From contig CAYGVT010000116.1 in assembly GCA_964353355.1 (NCBI GenBank), forward strand, positions 1 to 41,441: 41,441 bases of DNA. Direction: 5' to 3'. The DNA comes from CAYGVT01 sp964353355. GTDB lineage: Archaea > Thermoplasmatota > DTKX01 > GCA-020343715. This document shows positions 1 through 8,277 of this stretch, in pieces. The notes under the pieces were generated by a model that was not told where the DNA came from, made no database searches, and saw only the letters and a program-made list of their open reading frames with translations. Each line of letters begins with the position of its first letter. The first letter of the stretch is position 1. A program made the translations under genes and the position numbers.

Positions 1-100
1 CCCCTGCCCACTCCCCCCCCCCCACCGCCTCGCACTGGTGGCCGGCCTCCAGCCGCGATGCCACGGATGCCAGGGAGCCAGCTTCGACCCCTCGAAAAGG

Positions 101-112
101 TAATGCTTATTA
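101..112 (+). promoter_or_regulatory. TATA-like box of the 138-1343 gene
   Basis: A/T-rich patch TAATGCTTATTA, preceded by the purine-rich GAAAAGG, stands out in GC-rich surroundings. Its centre is about 31 bp before the ATG at 138. With the usual archaeal spacing of about 26 bp, transcription would begin within a few bases of the start codon, giving an almost leaderless mRNA. The rest of bases 1-137 shows only a C-tract and no gene. Confidence 0.5.
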
Positions 113-137
113 GCCTCCACGCACTTCGAGGGCCCCG

Positions 138-1343
138 ATGAAGGCAGCCAGGTCCTTCTCGGTGGCGGTCCTCGCCCTCCTCCTGCTCGCCGGCCTCGCG
201 GTCCCGGGCGCGAGGGGCGACGAGACCAACCCCGAGATAACCGATGCGACGGGCGACTCGACGACGCAGCGCGCGGACATGGACATCGAGAGCGCGTGGG
301 TGCACGCGGAGTCCAACCGGAGCCTGACGTTCCGCATCAAGATGCGGGAGCTGTCCGTGTTCTCCCCCAGGACGGACTGGCAGTCGCTGCCGCAGATATT
401 CTACGACTTCTACTTCACCATCCACAACAACGACTACGCGCTGCGCGCGAGCATCCCGGTGCACGGCCCGCTCGCGGTGTTCGCGGGCTTCTCGCTCTAC
501 ACCGTCGACTACGGCGCCTCGGGCTCCAACATGACCTTCACGCAGGTCGACGGAAACGTCACTGGCACGTACACGGCCGGCAGCGCGTACGTGCAGCTCG
601 GCATCGACAAGGCCGACGTGAACCGGCCGGACAGGGGCGACATGGTCACCCACATGTGGGCGGCCGTCTCCTTCCAGCCCCGCGGGGACGATGCTCAGCA
701 GGTGGACACGGCCGCGTCCTATTCCAGCCCTGGCCGCAACTACCTGATCAAGGGCGAGTTCGACCACTACTACGAGGTGGTCCTCGAGGTCGGGAACAAC
801 ACCGCCACGGCCGCGCCGCGGACGCGCCCCGCGCGGTTCAACGTGACGCTGAGGAGCCACAGCGACATCGAGGTCTGGCTCAACATGACCAACTCCACCA
901 TCACCAAGCCAGGCTACTTCGCGAACTTCACGCGCGCGGACGTCGGCGGCCTCCACCTCACCCCGAACACGACGCTCGTGCTCGCCTTCGAGGTGCGCAT
1001 CCCCGACAACGCGACCAACGGCACGAACCTGCAAGTCACTATATGGGGCATCTATCAGGCGAACGATGGCTCCGACCTCGAGACGAACGCGGTCAACCTC
1101 ATCATCCAGGTCCGGTTCACGACCCCCAAGCCCCCGGTCGAGAGGGATGACATCGTCGACATCCTCAAGAAGGCCGCGCCCTACATCGGCGTTCTGGTGG
1201 CCATCGGGGTCATCGTGGGCGCCGTTCTGTTCTTCCGCAGCCGCAAGCGCAGGCGCGAGGAGCAGGACGACCTGGTCGCCTACCAGGCCTACGTGGCCGC
1301 CCACAAGCAGGAGCGCGAGGCGGGCCGCGCGCCGCCTCTTTAG
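138..1343 (+). CDS. membrane-anchored surface protein, unknown family
   Basis: A 401-residue protein with a clear Sec signal peptide (residues 1 to about 27, ending near GARG) and an ectodomain of roughly 310 residues. The ectodomain has many N-x-S/T sequons (for example NRS, NMT, NVT, NTT, NGT), consistent with an N-glycosylated surface protein. One TM helix at about 345-367 (APYIGVLVAIGVIVGAVLFF) is followed by a basic stop-transfer stretch (RSRKRRR) and a short charged cytoplasmic tail. The N-terminal ectodomain, which begins TDATGDST and continues with a DMDIESAWV stretch, looks like a beta-sandwich start, but I cannot name a family. The ATG at 138 fits both the signal peptide and the upstream TATA-like box. 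It stands alone and converges on guaAb. Function is unknown. Confidence 0.8.
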   Translation: MKAARSFSVAVLALLLLAGLAVPGARGDETNPEITDATGDSTTQRADMDIESAWVHAESNRSLTFRIKMRELSVFSPRTDWQSLPQIFYDFYFTIHNNDYALRASIPVHGPLAVFAGFSLYTVDYGASGSNMTFTQVDGNVTGTYTAGSAYVQLGIDKADVNRPDRGDMVTHMWAAVSFQPRGDDAQQVDTAASYSSPGRNYLIKGEFDHYYEVVLEVGNNTATAAPRTRPARFNVTLRSHSDIEVWLNMTNSTITKPGYFANFTRADVGGLHLTPNTTLVLAFEVRIPDNATNGTNLQVTIWGIYQANDGSDLETNAVNLIIQVRFTTPKPPVERDDIVDILKKAAPYIGVLVAIGVIVGAVLFFRSRKRRREEQDDLVAYQAYVAAHKQEREAGRAPPL

Positions 1344-1487
1344 GGATGACGGGGCCACGGCCCTGCGCACGATGGTGCCGAGGCGACGCTGCCGCCATCT
1401 TGGTCAAGTCGTCTGGTCCACGGCAGCGGCCGCTGGTGATGTCCACAAGGTCGGGCCAGGTCAATGTCGCTCGGCCACAGGAGCCGC

Positions 1488-2435
1488 TCACTCCCACTCC
1501 ACGGTGCCCGGGGGCTTGTGCGTGATGTCGTAGATCACGCGGTTGACGTCGTGCGGCATCGAGTTGGTGATGCGCACCGAGATGCGCTCCAGCACCTCGT
1601 GGGGCATCTTGCTGTAGGCCGCCGACATGCCGTCGACGCTCTCGACCGCGCGCACCGCCACCGTGCGGGTGTAGGCGCGCACGTCCCCGTGCACGCCGAC
1701 GGTGCGGACGGGCAGCAGCACCGCGAAGTACTGCCAGGGCCGGGCCATGAGCCCCCTCTCGGAGGCCTGCTCTATCTCCTGCTCCACGATGTGGCACGCC
1801 TCGCGGACGATCGCGGTGGCCTCGGGGGTGGCCTCCCCCATGATGCGGATGGCGAGGCCGGGCCCCGGGAAGGGCTGCCGCTCGGCCACCGACAGGCCCA
1901 GGTGGCGCGCGAGCGCGCGCACCTCGTCCTTGTACAGGTCGCGCAGGGGCTCGATGAGCCCCAGGCCGAACTTCTCGGGGAGCCCGCCCACGTTGTGGTG
2001 GGACTTGATGGTGTCCCTGAGCGCCCCGCCTGATTCTATCCAGTCGGGGGCGATGGTGCCCTGGATGAGGTACTCCGCGTCCGTGCGAGTGGCCTCCTCC
2101 TCGAAGATGCGTATGAAAAGCTCCCCGATGACCTTGCGCTTGCGCTCGGGCTCGGTCAGGCCCTTGAGGGCCTCGAAGAACCGGTCGGACGCGTCGACGA
2201 CCACAAGCTTGGCGCCGAACGCGGCGAAGGTCGCGCGCACGTTCTCGGCCTCGTGCTTGCGCATGTAGCCGGTGTCCACGAACACGGGCGTGAGCCTGTC
2301 CCCGATGGCCGTGTAGGCCAGCGCGGCCGCGACGGTGCTGTCCACGCCCCCGGAGGCGGCGATGATGGCCCTGCCCTGCGCGAGCTCGCGTATGCGGGGG
2401 ACCGCGTCGTCGATGAACGCCTTGGGGTCGAACAT
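1488..2435 (-). CDS. guaAb: GMP synthase (glutamine-hydrolysing), ATP-pyrophosphatase subunit B
   Basis: A 315-residue protein matching the PP-loop ATPase plus C-terminal dimerisation domain of GMP synthase. The pyrophosphatase signature SGGVDS is at residues 28-33, followed by FVDTGYMRKHE. The QPFPGPGLAIR segment and the canonical C-terminus (THKPPGTVEWE) are present, so the protein is full length. It adenylates XMP at the expense of ATP and aminates it to GMP. The glutaminase domain is absent, as expected for archaea with split GMP synthase, and no subunit A gene is visible here. The ATG at 2435 shares one base with the stop codon of purE (TGATG), implying translational coupling. The two genes form a purine biosynthesis operon. 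Confidence 0.95.
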   Translation of the reverse strand: MFDPKAFIDDAVPRIRELAQGRAIIAASGGVDSTVAAALAYTAIGDRLTPVFVDTGYMRKHEAENVRATFAAFGAKLVVVDASDRFFEALKGLTEPERKRKVIGELFIRIFEEEATRTDAEYLIQGTIAPDWIESGGALRDTIKSHHNVGGLPEKFGLGLIEPLRDLYKDEVRALARHLGLSVAERQPFPGPGLAIRIMGEATPEATAIVREACHIVEQEIEQASERGLMARPWQYFAVLLPVRTVGVHGDVRAYTRTVAVRAVESVDGMSAAYSKMPHEVLERISVRITNSMPHDVNRVIYDITHKPPGTVEWE

Positions 2436-2986
2436 CAGCCCCCACCCCCGCTGCCGGAGCCCCCGCTGCCAGAGCCCCCGCCGTCAGAGCCCCCGACGCC
2501 GGAGCCCCTGCCGCCGCCCGCCTCGACCTCCCTCGCGTGGCGGTCGACCTCCTCGGCCGCGCGCGCGCGGCGCTCGGAGAGCCGCGCGAGCAGCGCGCCG
2601 TCCCTGACGGCGATTATCTGCGCCGCGAGGATGGCGGCGTTGTCGCCCCGGTCCAGCCCCACGGCGGCCACCGGCACGCCTGGGGGCATCTGCACGATGG
2701 AGAGGATGCTGTCCAGGTTGACCTTGCCGGACACGGGCACGCCGATGACGGGGCGGTCCGTGAGCGCGGCGACCGCGCCCGGCAGCGCGGCCGACAGGCC
2801 CGCGATGGCGATGAAGACCTCCGCGTCTGAGGCCTCGACCATCGCGCGCACCCTGTCGGGCGTGCGGTGCGCGGACGCGACCGTCAGCGTGTGCGGGACG
2901 CCCAGCTCCCTGAGCACAGTTGCCGCCCTCTCGGCTATGGGGAGGTCGGACTTCGAGCCCATGACGATGGCGACGCCGGGGGCCAT
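2435..2986 (-). CDS. purE: N5-carboxyaminoimidazole ribonucleotide mutase / AIR carboxylase family (PurE) with Gly/Ser tail
   Basis: A PurE-family protein of 183 residues. GSKSD is at residues 10-14 and SAHRTP at 38-43. The segments GLSAALPG, PVSGKVNLDS and VQMPPGVPVAAVGLD follow, as in archaeal PurE proteins. It acts in de novo purine synthesis, producing CAIR. The HLPG-type histidine seen in many bacterial class I enzymes is replaced by Ala (SAALPG), so the class is uncertain. I chose the ATG at 2986 because the PurE core begins there; the open frame upstream reads as low-quality sequence. The last 30 or so residues are an unusual Gly/Ser-only tail encoded by a 15-bp tandem repeat. The stop overlaps the guaAb start. 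Confidence 0.93.
   Translation of the reverse strand: MAPGVAIVMGSKSDLPIAERAATVLRELGVPHTLTVASAHRTPDRVRAMVEASDAEVFIAIAGLSAALPGAVAALTDRPVIGVPVSGKVNLDSILSIVQMPPGVPVAAVGLDRGDNAAILAAQIIAVRDGALLARLSERRARAAEEVDRHAREVEAGGGRGSGVGGSDGGGSGSGGSGSGGGG
2445..2504 (-). repeat. four tandem 15-bp repeats encoding the PurE Gly/Ser tail
   Basis: On the plus strand the unit is CCCCCGCTGCCGGAG, with imperfect copies at 2445, 2460, 2475 and 2490. It remains in frame and encodes Ser/Gly on the minus strand. This looks like slippage-generated coding microsatellite DNA. Confidence 0.85.
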
Positions 2987-3010
2987 GGTCCCGGTGAGGG
3001 GAGGCACGGT

Positions 3011-3020
3011 AGATAACGGT
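3011..3020 (-). promoter_or_regulatory. candidate TATA box for purE-guaAb
   Basis: On the minus strand this reads ACCGTTATCT. It is centred about 29 bp before the purE ATG at 2986 and predicts a nearly leaderless transcript. It is weak, but it is the only A/T-rich patch at the right distance. Confidence 0.35.
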
Positions 3021-3097
3021 TGCGGAGGCCGCCCGCGGGCACCGGGCCAGCGCCTGCGCGCGGGGGCGTCCGGACGCGGCCCGCCGAGGACGCAACG

Positions 3098-3108
3098 TAT
3101 AAATATCG
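3098..3108 (+). promoter_or_regulatory. strong TATA box of the 3151-8223 gene
   Basis: GTATAAATATC is a near-consensus archaeal TATA element. It predicts a transcription start near 3129, about 22 nt before the ATG at 3151. Confidence 0.65.
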
Positions 3109-3150
3109 ACCACCCCCTCAACGGCATATGCTAGGCCAGGTGTGGTAGAG

Positions 3151-6100
3151 ATGGGACGCACTGGATGCCGAGAGCGCACGCTGGTCGTCGTTCTGACCGT
3201 CATGATGCTAGCGGCAGGCGTGCCCGTCGGTGGGTGGGTCGCACACGCCCCCGCGCCCGTCGCGACCGGCTCCCCCGTCCAGAAGTGGCCGATGTTCGCG
3301 CACGACAGCTCGCACACGGGAGCCGCCCCGGCCTCCACCAAGCAGGTCCCCTCCGTGGGCACCAAGTGGGACCGCAACCTCATCACGGACGCGCTCGCGA
3401 CCGTCGTGGGCAACTTCACCAGGAACGTGCGGTCGATGAACCAGAGCCGCCCCTTCACGGGCGAGCTGCACTGCGCCCTGTTCTCGGTAGGGGCGCGGGT
3501 TTACGCGCTCGAGGGCGCCGAGGGCAGGACAGCCTGGGCCCTCAACATCACGGGCAGCTTCTCCGCCGCGCCCGCGGTCGGCGACCTCGACGGCGACGGC
3601 CGGTCCGACATCGTCATCGCTTCGCGCTCCGGCGTGCTCTACGCCTACGAGCCCATCGTGCTGTGGAACGGCACGACCTTCAGCTGGTGGGGCAACAACA
3701 CGTCTGAGGAGCAGCTCTGGAACACCACGGGCGTCACGGTGGGCTCCATCACGGCCTCCAGCGTGGTCCTCGACGACCTCGGCTCCACTGCCATGCGCGT
3801 GCTCGTCGCCTCCACGAACGGGGTGTACTGCCTGGACGGCCGCGACGGCAAGGAGCTCTGGAACCGCAGCCTGTCTGGGACGGGGGTGGCCACCCCGGCC
3901 GTCTACCGCATAGGTTCCCAGAGGAACATCGTGGCCGCGTCGTACAATACGACCCCATCCCCCGACGAGCTCCACCTTTACACCCTGCGCGGCACCTCGG
4001 GCGCGGTCATCAAGCACCTGGCGCTGCCTGTGTCCGTCACCCTCGGCACCTTCGTGCCCACCCAGCTGACGTTCTACCCCTCGCCGGTCGCGGCCGACCT
4101 GGACGGCCAGGCGGACGGGGACGAGCTCGTCGTGGTGCAGCCCTACTTCGAGAACACGGGGCGCGTCCACGTCTACTCCGACGGCGATCTGGACGCGTCG
4201 AGCGAGACGCTCAACGCCAGCCTCGGCGGGTCCTCGGGCCTCGACCACGTGGCGCACGCGACCCCGGCGGTCGCGGACATGGACCTGGACGGGGGGCTGG
4301 ACATCGTCGTCGTCGGCTGGCGGACCTACCAGCTGCCCCTGGGTGGCAACACATACACCAACGTGACCGTGATCGACGGCAAGACGGGCGCGGTCATCTG
4401 GGCGCGCAACATCGATGAGACCGGCCCGATCGTCGACCTGGAGTGGGGCATCGCGTCCCCGGCTCTCTGCGACCTCAATGGCGACCGGCGCCCCGAGGTG
4501 CTCGTGGCGCAGTACAACGGCCGCCTCACCGCGCTCCACGGTCGCAACGGCACGCGGCTGTGGGACATCACAACCCGCGGCTACCCGTCCGCGCTGCTGA
4601 CCTCGTCGGGCGCGGTGGGCGACCTCGACCTCGACGGCTACGCGGACGTCGTGCTCAACGGCCAGGCCTTCAGCGTGATGCTCCCCGACCTCACGGTCGA
4701 TGGCGCCGACATCACCTTCACCGACTCCGCCCCGGACGAGGGCGAGGTCGTGGGCATCGACGTGCTCGTGCACAACCGTGGCAACGCGGACGCGCGCAAC
4801 GTGCTCGTCACCGTCCTCGACGGGGACGAGGTCGCGGGCAACGTGACGGTGAGCACGGTCGTGGCCGGCGGGAGCTACAGCGCGCGCGTCACGCACCAGT
4901 TCTACGGCCGCGTCGACCACGTCGTCGCGGCCCTGCTGGACCCTCTGGACGACATCGAGGAGCTGCGCGAGGACAACAACAACGCCACCGCCAGGGTCAA
5001 GATCACCTCCAACTGGGGCTTGGTCGTGGACTGCCCCAACCCAGAGGCCATCATCGGCTCGGGCACGACATGGCACTTCTTCTGCGAGGTGCGCAACGTC
5101 GGCCGCTACCACAACCGCATCAGTGTGACGGTCGCGGGCGCGCCAGGCAGCTGGACCGTCGGCGCGAGCCCGGCGGCGTTCACCCTCGGTCCCGCGGGCA
5201 CCCCGACGGACGCCATCACCGTCGACGTCCAGGTCGCCACCGACCCGACCACCACCGTGGGCGAGTACGGCATGACCCTCACCGCCATCTCCCAGAACGA
5301 GACGCGCGACCAGGACTCGGTCGACCTCACGGTCGTCATCAAGGGGCGGTGGGGCGTGCACCTCACGCCCGCCGAGGCGCGAAGGCCCGTCGCCCCCGGC
5401 GACGCGGTCGTGTACAGGTTCAACGCCACCAACATCGGCAACACCGCGGACGACCTGACCGTGCAGGCCACCATCCCGTCGCCGGACCCGGACTGGGGCG
5501 TGAACGTCTTCCCGCCGCGCATCGAGGACCTCGCGCCCGACCAGGGCAAGGAGGTCTCGGTCTCCGTCTCGGCGCCGTTCGAGGCCTCCGAGGGCGCCTC
5601 GTTCACGGTCGTCATCAGGGTGACCTCCGTCGGGGAGCCGGTGCAGTGGGACGAGTCCACCGCCGTCACGACGGTGGTCGTGCCCGACATAGCGGTCTTG
5701 GGCCTCGCCTACCGCCGCGCGGACGGCACCGAGGTCGACGGCATGGCGAAACGGCTCGTCATCGGCGAGGAATCCACGCTGGTCGCGAGGCTCTCCAACC
5801 TCAAGGGCAACGTGGGCATCAGCAACCTGCGCGTGCGGTTCACCGTCGACGGCACGTCGCGGGACGTGACCGTCCAGGACCTGCCCGCGGACAGGGTCGC
5901 GAGCGCGACCCTCCCCATCACCTTCACGACCATCGGCGACCACGGGGTCGAGGCGTGGGCGGACCCCTACGGCATCATCTCGGACTCGGACAGGGGCAAC
6001 AACATCGCCACCGGGCGGGTCGCGGCCAAGGAGCGGGCGCCGGTCGGGCCCTTCGACATGGAGGGCCTGGTCCTGCGTCCAGACGGCGTCACGCCGGTGC

Positions 6101-8223
6101 CCGGGGCGACCGTGCGCCTCACGGTCCAGTCCACGTCCTACTCGTTCACCGTCACGGCCGATGCGGGCGGGCTGTACACCGCGAGCCTGGCCGACACGCG
6201 CTACTCGGACGGGGACCGCCTCACCATCAACGCCACGGACGGCCGCGACTACGGCGAGCGCGCGCTGCTGGTCTACTCGGAGGACATCGCCGCCGAGGTG
6301 GACGTCGTGCTCGTCGAGGGCGTGCACCACGACGTCTCCCTCACGTCACCCGACCTGGCCCCCATGGTCGACGACGGCACCACCGTCAGGCTGCCCGTCA
6401 CGCTCCGCTCGCTCGGCAACCGCGGCACGACGGTCGACCTCACGGTCACGTCGCAGGAGTGGCAATGCCGACTGCTCGACCCCACGAACGCCACCGTCTG
6501 GCAGGCCACCGTAGTCGCGGGCGGCACAATCGGGCTCGTCCTCGAGGTCGTCGTGCCCGCGGATGCCCGGGGGTCCACGGTCGAGAACGTGTCCGTCAGG
6601 GTGGCGAGCCAGGACGACCCGGGCCTCGTGGCATTCCTCAACGCAACGCTCACCGTGCGGCCGAGGGCGGGCCTCTCCATGGCGGTGACGGCCTCGCCGC
6701 CCGGCGACGCGCACCCCGGCGACGAGCGGTCGCACGTGGTCACGGTGCGCAGCCTCGGCAACGTCGACGACGTCGTGGACCTCTCGTACGACCACGCCTG
6801 GGAGGCATGGTGCGTCACCTTCGACCAGGACCCCCTGGCCCTCGGCGCCTTCACGACCGCGGTCGTGCGCGTGACGATCCTGATACCCCAGGGCACGGGG
6901 GAGGGCGATTACGAGTTCGCGGTCTCGGGCATGTCGACCTTCAACGCGTCAGTGGTCGCCAACGCCTACATCGAGGAGCACGTCGTGCCCGTGCGCAGGC
7001 AAGTCGAGCTCTCGGCCATCGTGACAACGGCCTCCGTCCAGCCTGGCGAGACCGCGACATGGTCGGTGGACATCAGCAACACCGGCAACGTGGAGGACCG
7101 GTTCGGCCTCACGGTGCTGGGGCTGCCGGCCACGTACGTCCCGGCGGTGATGGAGGGGACGTCCATCGTCACCGAGGTCAGGCTCGCCCCTGGCGCCAGG
7201 ACGACCCTGGTGGTCGAGGTCGAGGTGCCCGGCACGCTCTCGGAGCCCCCGACCAGCACACGGCTGGCGCTCGACCTCAAGGCGACCTCGAGGAGCGACC
7301 CGACCGCGTTCACGGGCATCGAGCTCGAGCTCGTGCTGGAGGGCATCCTGGACCTGGGGTTGCAGGTATCGGTGAGCACCGACAGCCCGCGCGTGGACGG
7401 CCGTGTCGTGTTCACCATCCAGGTCACCAACACGGGCCCCGCCAATGCCTCCCGCGTGCAGGTGTTCGCCTACCTTGAGGACGTGAAGCCGAAGAAGAGC
7501 ACCATCCCGTTCGTCGAGCCCCAGGAAACGGCGACAGAGACCATCGAGTGGTTCCCGACGACGGAGGGCACCATCAAGGTCCGCATCGTGCTCAACCCCA
7601 CGGGCCAGAACGGGACGCTGTTCGAGCTGGACCGCGCCAACAACGAGTGGAGCAAGTCCTTCGACGTCCAGCCGTCGGGCAAGGGCGGGCTGCTGCGCAA
7701 CCCCGTGCTCTGGGCCCTGGTCATCATCCTGCTCCTCGCCGGGCTCGGGGCATGGTACTTCTTCTCCGGCGGTCGCGGCACCGGCGAGGGCGAGGGTGCC
7801 AAGGGGCAGGGCGGCAAGGGGAAGGACAAAGGCGCTGGCCCGGCAAAGGACCAGGGCAAGGGCCAGGGCAAGGGCCAGGGCAAGGGCCAGGGCAAGGACC
7901 AGGGCAAGGACCAGGGCAAGGGCCAGGGCAAGGGCCAGGGCAAGGGCCAGGGCAAGGAGTCGGACTTGGGCAAGGGAAAGGAAAAGGCGATGGGCGGGAG
8001 CAAGGGGGCGGGGGGTGAGGGGGACAGCGCCGCTCCCAAGGTCGCTGGCAAGGCCCCCCCTCCCGCACCGGCCAAGCAGGTGGCCGGCAAGACCCTCGCG
8101 AAGGCAGCGCCCCCACCCAAGGGCGGTGCGGCCCAGCAGTCCAAGGGCCCACCGAGGAAGAGGCCGCCCAAGGGCGGGAAGGCTCCCGAGCTCGACAAGT
8201 CCATGTTCAGCGGAAAGATGTGA
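3151..8223 (+). CDS. giant multidomain surface protein (propeller, CARDB, NEW3-like, Lys-rich tail)
   Basis: About 1,690 residues. The ATG at 3151 has an SD-like AGGTG eight bases upstream; a GTG at 3142 is the alternative. A signal peptide occupies residues 1 to about 32. A PQQ/FG-GAP-type beta-propeller follows (about 45-510). It opens with WPMFAHDSSHTG, typical of BamB-like propellers, and carries Asp-rich calcium-type loops such as DLDGDGRSD and DLDLDGYAD. CARDB-like adhesion domains are at about 515-615 (ending LREDNNN) and 845-955 (DSDRGNN). Between and after them are several NEW3-like beta-sandwiches and a carboxypeptidase-regulatory-like domain at about 970-1060. A TM helix lies at about 1520-1540. 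The tail of about 150 residues is rich in Lys, Gly, Gln and Pro and contains nine (D/G)QGK repeats; it should be cytoplasmic. Numerous sequons suggest glycosylation. It is probably an adhesin or cell-wall-like protein; its ligand is unknown. Confidence 0.88.
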   Translation: MGRTGCRERTLVVVLTVMMLAAGVPVGGWVAHAPAPVATGSPVQKWPMFAHDSSHTGAAPASTKQVPSVGTKWDRNLITDALATVVGNFTRNVRSMNQSRPFTGELHCALFSVGARVYALEGAEGRTAWALNITGSFSAAPAVGDLDGDGRSDIVIASRSGVLYAYEPIVLWNGTTFSWWGNNTSEEQLWNTTGVTVGSITASSVVLDDLGSTAMRVLVASTNGVYCLDGRDGKELWNRSLSGTGVATPAVYRIGSQRNIVAASYNTTPSPDELHLYTLRGTSGAVIKHLALPVSVTLGTFVPTQLTFYPSPVAADLDGQADGDELVVVQPYFENTGRVHVYSDGDLDASSETLNASLGGSSGLDHVAHATPAVADMDLDGGLDIVVVGWRTYQLPLGGNTYTNVTVIDGKTGAVIWARNIDETGPIVDLEWGIASPALCDLNGDRRPEVLVAQYNGRLTALHGRNGTRLWDITTRGYPSALLTSSGAVGDLDLDGYADVVLNGQAFSVMLPDLTVDGADITFTDSAPDEGEVVGIDVLVHNRGNADARNVLVTVLDGDEVAGNVTVSTVVAGGSYSARVTHQFYGRVDHVVAALLDPLDDIEELREDNNNATARVKITSNWGLVVDCPNPEAIIGSGTTWHFFCEVRNVGRYHNRISVTVAGAPGSWTVGASPAAFTLGPAGTPTDAITVDVQVATDPTTTVGEYGMTLTAISQNETRDQDSVDLTVVIKGRWGVHLTPAEARRPVAPGDAVVYRFNATNIGNTADDLTVQATIPSPDPDWGVNVFPPRIEDLAPDQGKEVSVSVSAPFEASEGASFTVVIRVTSVGEPVQWDESTAVTTVVVPDIAVLGLAYRRADGTEVDGMAKRLVIGEESTLVARLSNLKGNVGISNLRVRFTVDGTSRDVTVQDLPADRVASATLPITFTTIGDHGVEAWADPYGIISDSDRGNNIATGRVAAKERAPVGPFDMEGLVLRPDGVTPVPGATVRLTVQSTSYSFTVTADAGGLYTASLADTRYSDGDRLTINATDGRDYGERALLVYSEDIAAEVDVVLVEGVHHDVSLTSPDLAPMVDDGTTVRLPVTLRSLGNRGTTVDLTVTSQEWQCRLLDPTNATVWQATVVAGGTIGLVLEVVVPADARGSTVENVSVRVASQDDPGLVAFLNATLTVRPRAGLSMAVTASPPGDAHPGDERSHVVTVRSLGNVDDVVDLSYDHAWEAWCVTFDQDPLALGAFTTAVVRVTILIPQGTGEGDYEFAVSGMSTFNASVVANAYIEEHVVPVRRQVELSAIVTTASVQPGETATWSVDISNTGNVEDRFGLTVLGLPATYVPAVMEGTSIVTEVRLAPGARTTLVVEVEVPGTLSEPPTSTRLALDLKATSRSDPTAFTGIELELVLEGILDLGLQVSVSTDSPRVDGRVVFTIQVTNTGPANASRVQVFAYLEDVKPKKSTIPFVEPQETATETIEWFPTTEGTIKVRIVLNPTGQNGTLFELDRANNEWSKSFDVQPSGKGGLLRNPVLWALVIILLLAGLGAWYFFSGGRGTGEGEGAKGQGGKGKDKGAGPAKDQGKGQGKGQGKGQGKDQGKDQGKGQGKGQGKGQGKESDLGKGKEKAMGGSKGAGGEGDSAAPKVAGKAPPPAPAKQVAGKTLAKAAPPPKGGAAQQSKGPPRKRPPKGGKAPELDKSMFSGKM
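7849..7956 (+). repeat. nine tandem 12-bp repeats encoding (D/G)QGK
   Basis: The unit GGCCAGGGCAAG (or GACCAGGGCAAG) is repeated nine times without a frame break, at 12-bp steps from 7849. It encodes the core of the Lys-rich C-terminal tail of the giant surface protein. Perfect periodicity suggests that copy number can change by slippage. Confidence 0.95.
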
Positions 8224-8271
8224 GGACGCGCGCGAGCTCGCGCGGTCCCTCTCTTGGGCCGATGTCGGCCC
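8224..8271. terminator. paired GC hairpins between convergent genes
   Basis: Two strong inverted repeats fill the 54-bp gap between the stop at 8223 and the pdxS stop at 8278. The first is a 16-bp palindrome (CGCGCGAGCTCGCGCG, 8229-8244) flanked by GGAC/GTCC. The second is GGGCCGA/TCGGCCC (8256-8271). Their position suits a bidirectional terminator or 3'-end stabiliser. There is no long T-run, so the mechanism is unclear. Confidence 0.5.
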
Positions 8272-8277
8272 TCCCCC

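Noticed and set aside
7849..7956. CRISPR-like periodic repeat
   Set aside because: The 12-bp units are contiguous, without spacers, and stay in frame within a coding sequence.
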